From Nitrospirota bacterium (GTDB taxonomy: Bacteria > Nitrospirota_A > Leptospirillia > Leptospirillales > Leptospirillaceae): 6,859 nucleotides of DNA. Made by a program: the position numbers and the translations under genes. The notes under the pieces are model-generated. The model ran no database searches and was not told the DNA's origin. It saw nothing but the letters and a program-made list of their open reading frames with translations. Below are positions 5,397 through 6,859 of the stretch, piece after piece. The stretch's first letter is position 1; each line of letters begins with the position of its first letter. The stretch lies in NCBI GenBank assembly GCA_021844645.1, contig JAKBTA010000069.1:1-6859 (forward strand), given 5' to 3'.

Positions 5397-6535
5397 TCCT
5401 TCTTTCTTCTTTTCTTGCTCCTTGTATTGATGTATCCCTTGCATCAGAGACCCGTCATTCGATCAGGGCGTTGCAGAAGGAGCTGGATCAGCATCGCATC
5501 GAGTATAAAAGATTAAGGAGAGAGTGGATCCTGAATCATAAAAAAGAAATCCGATTCCGTACCAAAGGACAGGATTTAAGGTATAGAATCCTTGAACTGA
5601 AAATGGACAAGGAGAACCTGCACGTCAAAATTGAAAATGCCAGAATTAACCTCATCAGGATGAACCGGAAGCTTGGCCTGATCAATACCAGGATCTCCTC
5701 CGAGAAAGTATTGCTTGAAAACGACCGGGACCAGTTGAAAAAAACCCGATTTGCCTATCTCTCTGATGCTTTGAAGGGGTATCTTGTCCAGCTTGACCAA
5801 GCCCCTTCGCCTCTCTTTTTCAGGGTTGCACTACTCTCTCTTTCTTCCCGTCAAAGCGCACTTTCCAGAAGAATAGACATAGAGAGGGATCATGAGATCA
5901 AGTCTCTTGATGAGCTCGCTTTGTGGCGGAAGAAAAAAAATCGGCTTTTATCCGAAAGAAAAAGGACGATCCGAAAGGAATCTCAAGAAAGAGCAAGAAT
6001 GAATTCCATGCGGGGTGAACTTGCCCATCTCCTAGCAATGGAACGGAAGTTAAAGAAAAATGATACACGCATTCAGATAAAAAAAAGACACTTGCTGCAT
6101 CTGATCCAGCATCTTGAGGCAGCCTCTTCCCGCTACAAAACCCGTTTCCACGCCCTTAAACGTCTGCACCTCAGGGCAGGGAGCCTCAGATGGCCACTCA
6201 GAGGGGAGATTGTTGAAGCCTTTGGTCGCTTCCATGACGGAATTGATATTGGTGTTCACCAAGGGGAGAAAATTCACGCCTCCGGTGATGGGCAGGTGAT
6301 CTTTGCCCGCCACTACACAGGGTATGGCCAAATGGTAATCATTGATCACGGAAATCATATCTATTCTCTTTACGGTCATCTTGGACGAATTGCAGTGAAG
6401 AAGGGAGAGCTGGTGAATAAGGGCCATGTTATCGGCTATGCGGGAGGTGGCGGATCCCACGGGAGGGATACACTCTTTTTTGGTCTGACTCATGGTGGAA
6501 ACCCCGTTAATCCTGTTCCATACCTTTCAAGATAA
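5348..6535 (+). CDS. envC: EnvC-like murein hydrolase activator (degenerate M23/LytM domain)
   Basis: EnvC proteins sit in the periplasm, bind the FtsX loop and activate amidases that split septal peptidoglycan. From GTG 5348 the 395-residue product has a signal peptide with KN before a hydrophobic core, and a likely cut after SLA at residue 32. A long, very basic coiled coil follows (about 35-275), then a C-terminal M23 domain (280-395). In that domain the HxxxD zinc pair is present (H296, D300) and so is the YGHL histidine (H344). The usual HxH is replaced by TLF (375-377) in GRDTLFFGL, which resembles the inactive GRPSLYFEI of E. coli EnvC. It is therefore probably an activator, not an enzyme. 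GTG 5348 follows GGGGGG (5337-5342). TTG 5300 would put 16 extra residues before the signal peptide. The gene overlaps ftsX by 49 bases. Confidence 0.88.
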   Translation: MAVFSVGKNLAQGIALILLSSFLAPCIDVSLASETRHSIRALQKELDQHRIEYKRLRREWILNHKKEIRFRTKGQDLRYRILELKMDKENLHVKIENARINLIRMNRKLGLINTRISSEKVLLENDRDQLKKTRFAYLSDALKGYLVQLDQAPSPLFFRVALLSLSSRQSALSRRIDIERDHEIKSLDELALWRKKKNRLLSERKRTIRKESQERARMNSMRGELAHLLAMERKLKKNDTRIQIKKRHLLHLIQHLEAASSRYKTRFHALKRLHLRAGSLRWPLRGEIVEAFGRFHDGIDIGVHQGEKIHASGDGQVIFARHYTGYGQMVIIDHGNHIYSLYGHLGRIAVKKGELVNKGHVIGYAGGGGSHGRDTLFFGLTHGGNPVNPVPYLSR

Positions 6536-6553
6536 TCACTTTTCTTCTTAACT

Positions 6554-6576
6554 CCCTTGCCCATTGGGCAATAGGG
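6554..6576 (+). repeat. Hairpin downstream of envC
   Basis: TTGCCC (6557-6562) and GGGCAA (6566-6571) form a perfect 6-bp stem with a three-base loop. CCC (6554-6556) and GGG (6574-6576) extend it past a two-base bulge. It lies 18 bases after the envC stop. No T run follows on either strand, so it is not a classic intrinsic terminator. It may protect the 3' end of the mRNA or be a binding site. Confidence 0.45.
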
Positions 6577-6663
6577 TGATAATCTGAAAAGAGTCAGTTC
6601 TGGAATTATTAAAAATGGCACTTCCTCTTTTTCTTCTGTAGTATCCATTTCTGCTGGGATTTT

Positions 6664-6692
6664 TTGTTGCTGGTCACCAGATCCTTGGTAAT
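6664..6692 (+). promoter_or_regulatory. Weak promoter candidate with a palindrome in its spacer
   Basis: TTGTTG (6664-6669) and GGTAAT (6687-6692) are exactly 17 bases apart but match the sigma-70 consensus poorly (three and four of six). The palindrome CTGGTCACCAG (6670-6680) fills the first part of the spacer, where a regulator could act. This is inference only. Confidence 0.18.
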
Positions 6693-6800
6693 GATGGGAT
6701 GTTGAGGTCAAGTGAGATTGTCTCCGGTAGATCATATGGAGGTGTGTTGAGAGATGGGGAAAAACCATGAAACCCTATAAAAGAAGGATCGTGATAGAAA

Positions 6801-6859
6801 ATGTGGAAGATGGTCATGAAAACCAGTAGGGTTTTTCATTTCTGGCATGGAATGCATGG
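6801..6859 (+). CDS. Possible start of a gene cut by the window edge
   Basis: After two in-frame stops (TGA 6792, TAG 6795), ATG 6801 opens a frame that runs off the right edge: MWKMVMKTSRVFHFWHGMH. Further in-frame ATGs lie at 6810 and 6816. AAGGA (6784-6788) is 12 bases before the first ATG. The basic MKTSR followed by aromatic residues could begin a signal peptide, but 19 codons are too few to judge. The frame may be open by chance. Confidence 0.25.
   Translation, partial: MWKMVMKTSRVFHFWHGMH
6816..6839 (+). repeat. Imperfect hairpin near the right edge
   Basis: ATGAAAACC (6816-6824) pairs with GGTTTTTCAT (6830-6839) around a five-base loop, leaving one bulged T. It is AT-rich and would cover one of the possible starts of the edge gene. 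It lacks the GC-rich stem of a terminator. Confidence 0.3.

Larger units (their letters stand above)
6536..6800 (+). other. Intergenic region without a convincing gene
   Basis: No frame on either strand gives a recognisable protein. One forward frame from ATG 6615 reads MALPLFLL, meets TAG at 6639-6641, and continues YPFLLGFFVAGHQILGND to a TGA at 6768-6770. It resembles a signal sequence broken by an amber codon but matches no family I know. A 20-codon frame at 6767-6829 (beginning MKPYKRRIVIENVEDG) is also present. The region holds a hairpin at 6554-6576 and a small palindrome at 6670-6680. It most likely separates the envC transcript from the next gene. Confidence 0.5.

Noticed and set aside
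5420..5435. Lipobox at LAPC making the EnvC-like protein a lipoprotein
   Set aside because: Proline precedes the cysteine where a lipobox needs glycine, alanine or serine, and a normal signal peptidase I site follows at SLA.
6616..6632. Sigma-54 promoter starting TGGCAC
   Set aside because: The -24 element is present but the required GC of the -12 element is missing at the right distance.
6490..6768. 92-codon reverse-strand frame over the end of envC and the following gap
   Set aside because: It overlaps conserved envC codons, has only a weak binding site, matches no family I recognise, and every other gene is on the forward strand.
1..6859. CRISPR array, tRNA, rRNA, insertion sequence or prophage genes
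   Set aside because: No spaced direct repeats, cloverleaf, rRNA motifs, transposase or phage proteins were seen on either strand.

Overview
The window is a compact, all-forward stretch of bacterial housekeeping genes. It belongs to a Gram-negative (diderm) bacterium: it has RimM/TrmD/L19 in the order rpsP-rimM-trmD-rplS, plus an FtsX-like permease and a periplasmic EnvC-type activator. Base composition is roughly balanced. Five of the eight main genes start with TTG or GTG. The lineage cannot be fixed from the sequence. A deep-branching group such as Nitrospirota (for example Leptospirillum-like) is a guess from gene order, with no search behind it.

Layout: bases 1-86 probably hold the C-terminal tail of an upstream gene. 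An HU/IHF-family DNA-binding protein (136-432) shares one base with ffh (432-1766), the SRP GTPase. After a 48-base gap come rpsP (1815-2051), rimM (2085-2635), trmD (2608-3399), rplS (3386-3748) and rnhB (3756-4406), packed with overlaps or very short gaps. A 129-base gap with an 8-bp inverted repeat precedes an FtsX-like membrane protein (4536-5396), which overlaps an EnvC-like murein hydrolase activator (5348-6535). The last 324 bases carry no convincing gene apart from a possible new start near the right edge.

How the genes fit together: ffh serves membrane protein targeting. rpsP and rplS encode ribosomal proteins S16 and L19. RimM matures the 30S subunit around S16 and S19, TrmD makes m1G37 in tRNA, and RNase HII removes ribonucleotides from DNA. 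FtsX and EnvC form a cell-separation module in which the permease controls a periplasmic activator of amidases. No ftsE lies beside them.

The most notable observation is in rimM. Its N-terminus, with a near-perfect Shine-Dalgarno and a TTG start, is in one frame, and the rest of the protein is in the -1 frame. The switch falls exactly in a run of nine T, in the phase of a U UUU UUU slippery heptamer, and a perfect 5-bp stem-loop follows at once. This is either a homopolymer sequencing error, a real loss-of-function mutation, or productive slippage/frameshifting. A weak terminator-like hairpin between rpsP and rimM also points to lower expression of RimM than of S16. No clearly new multi-gene system is visible.
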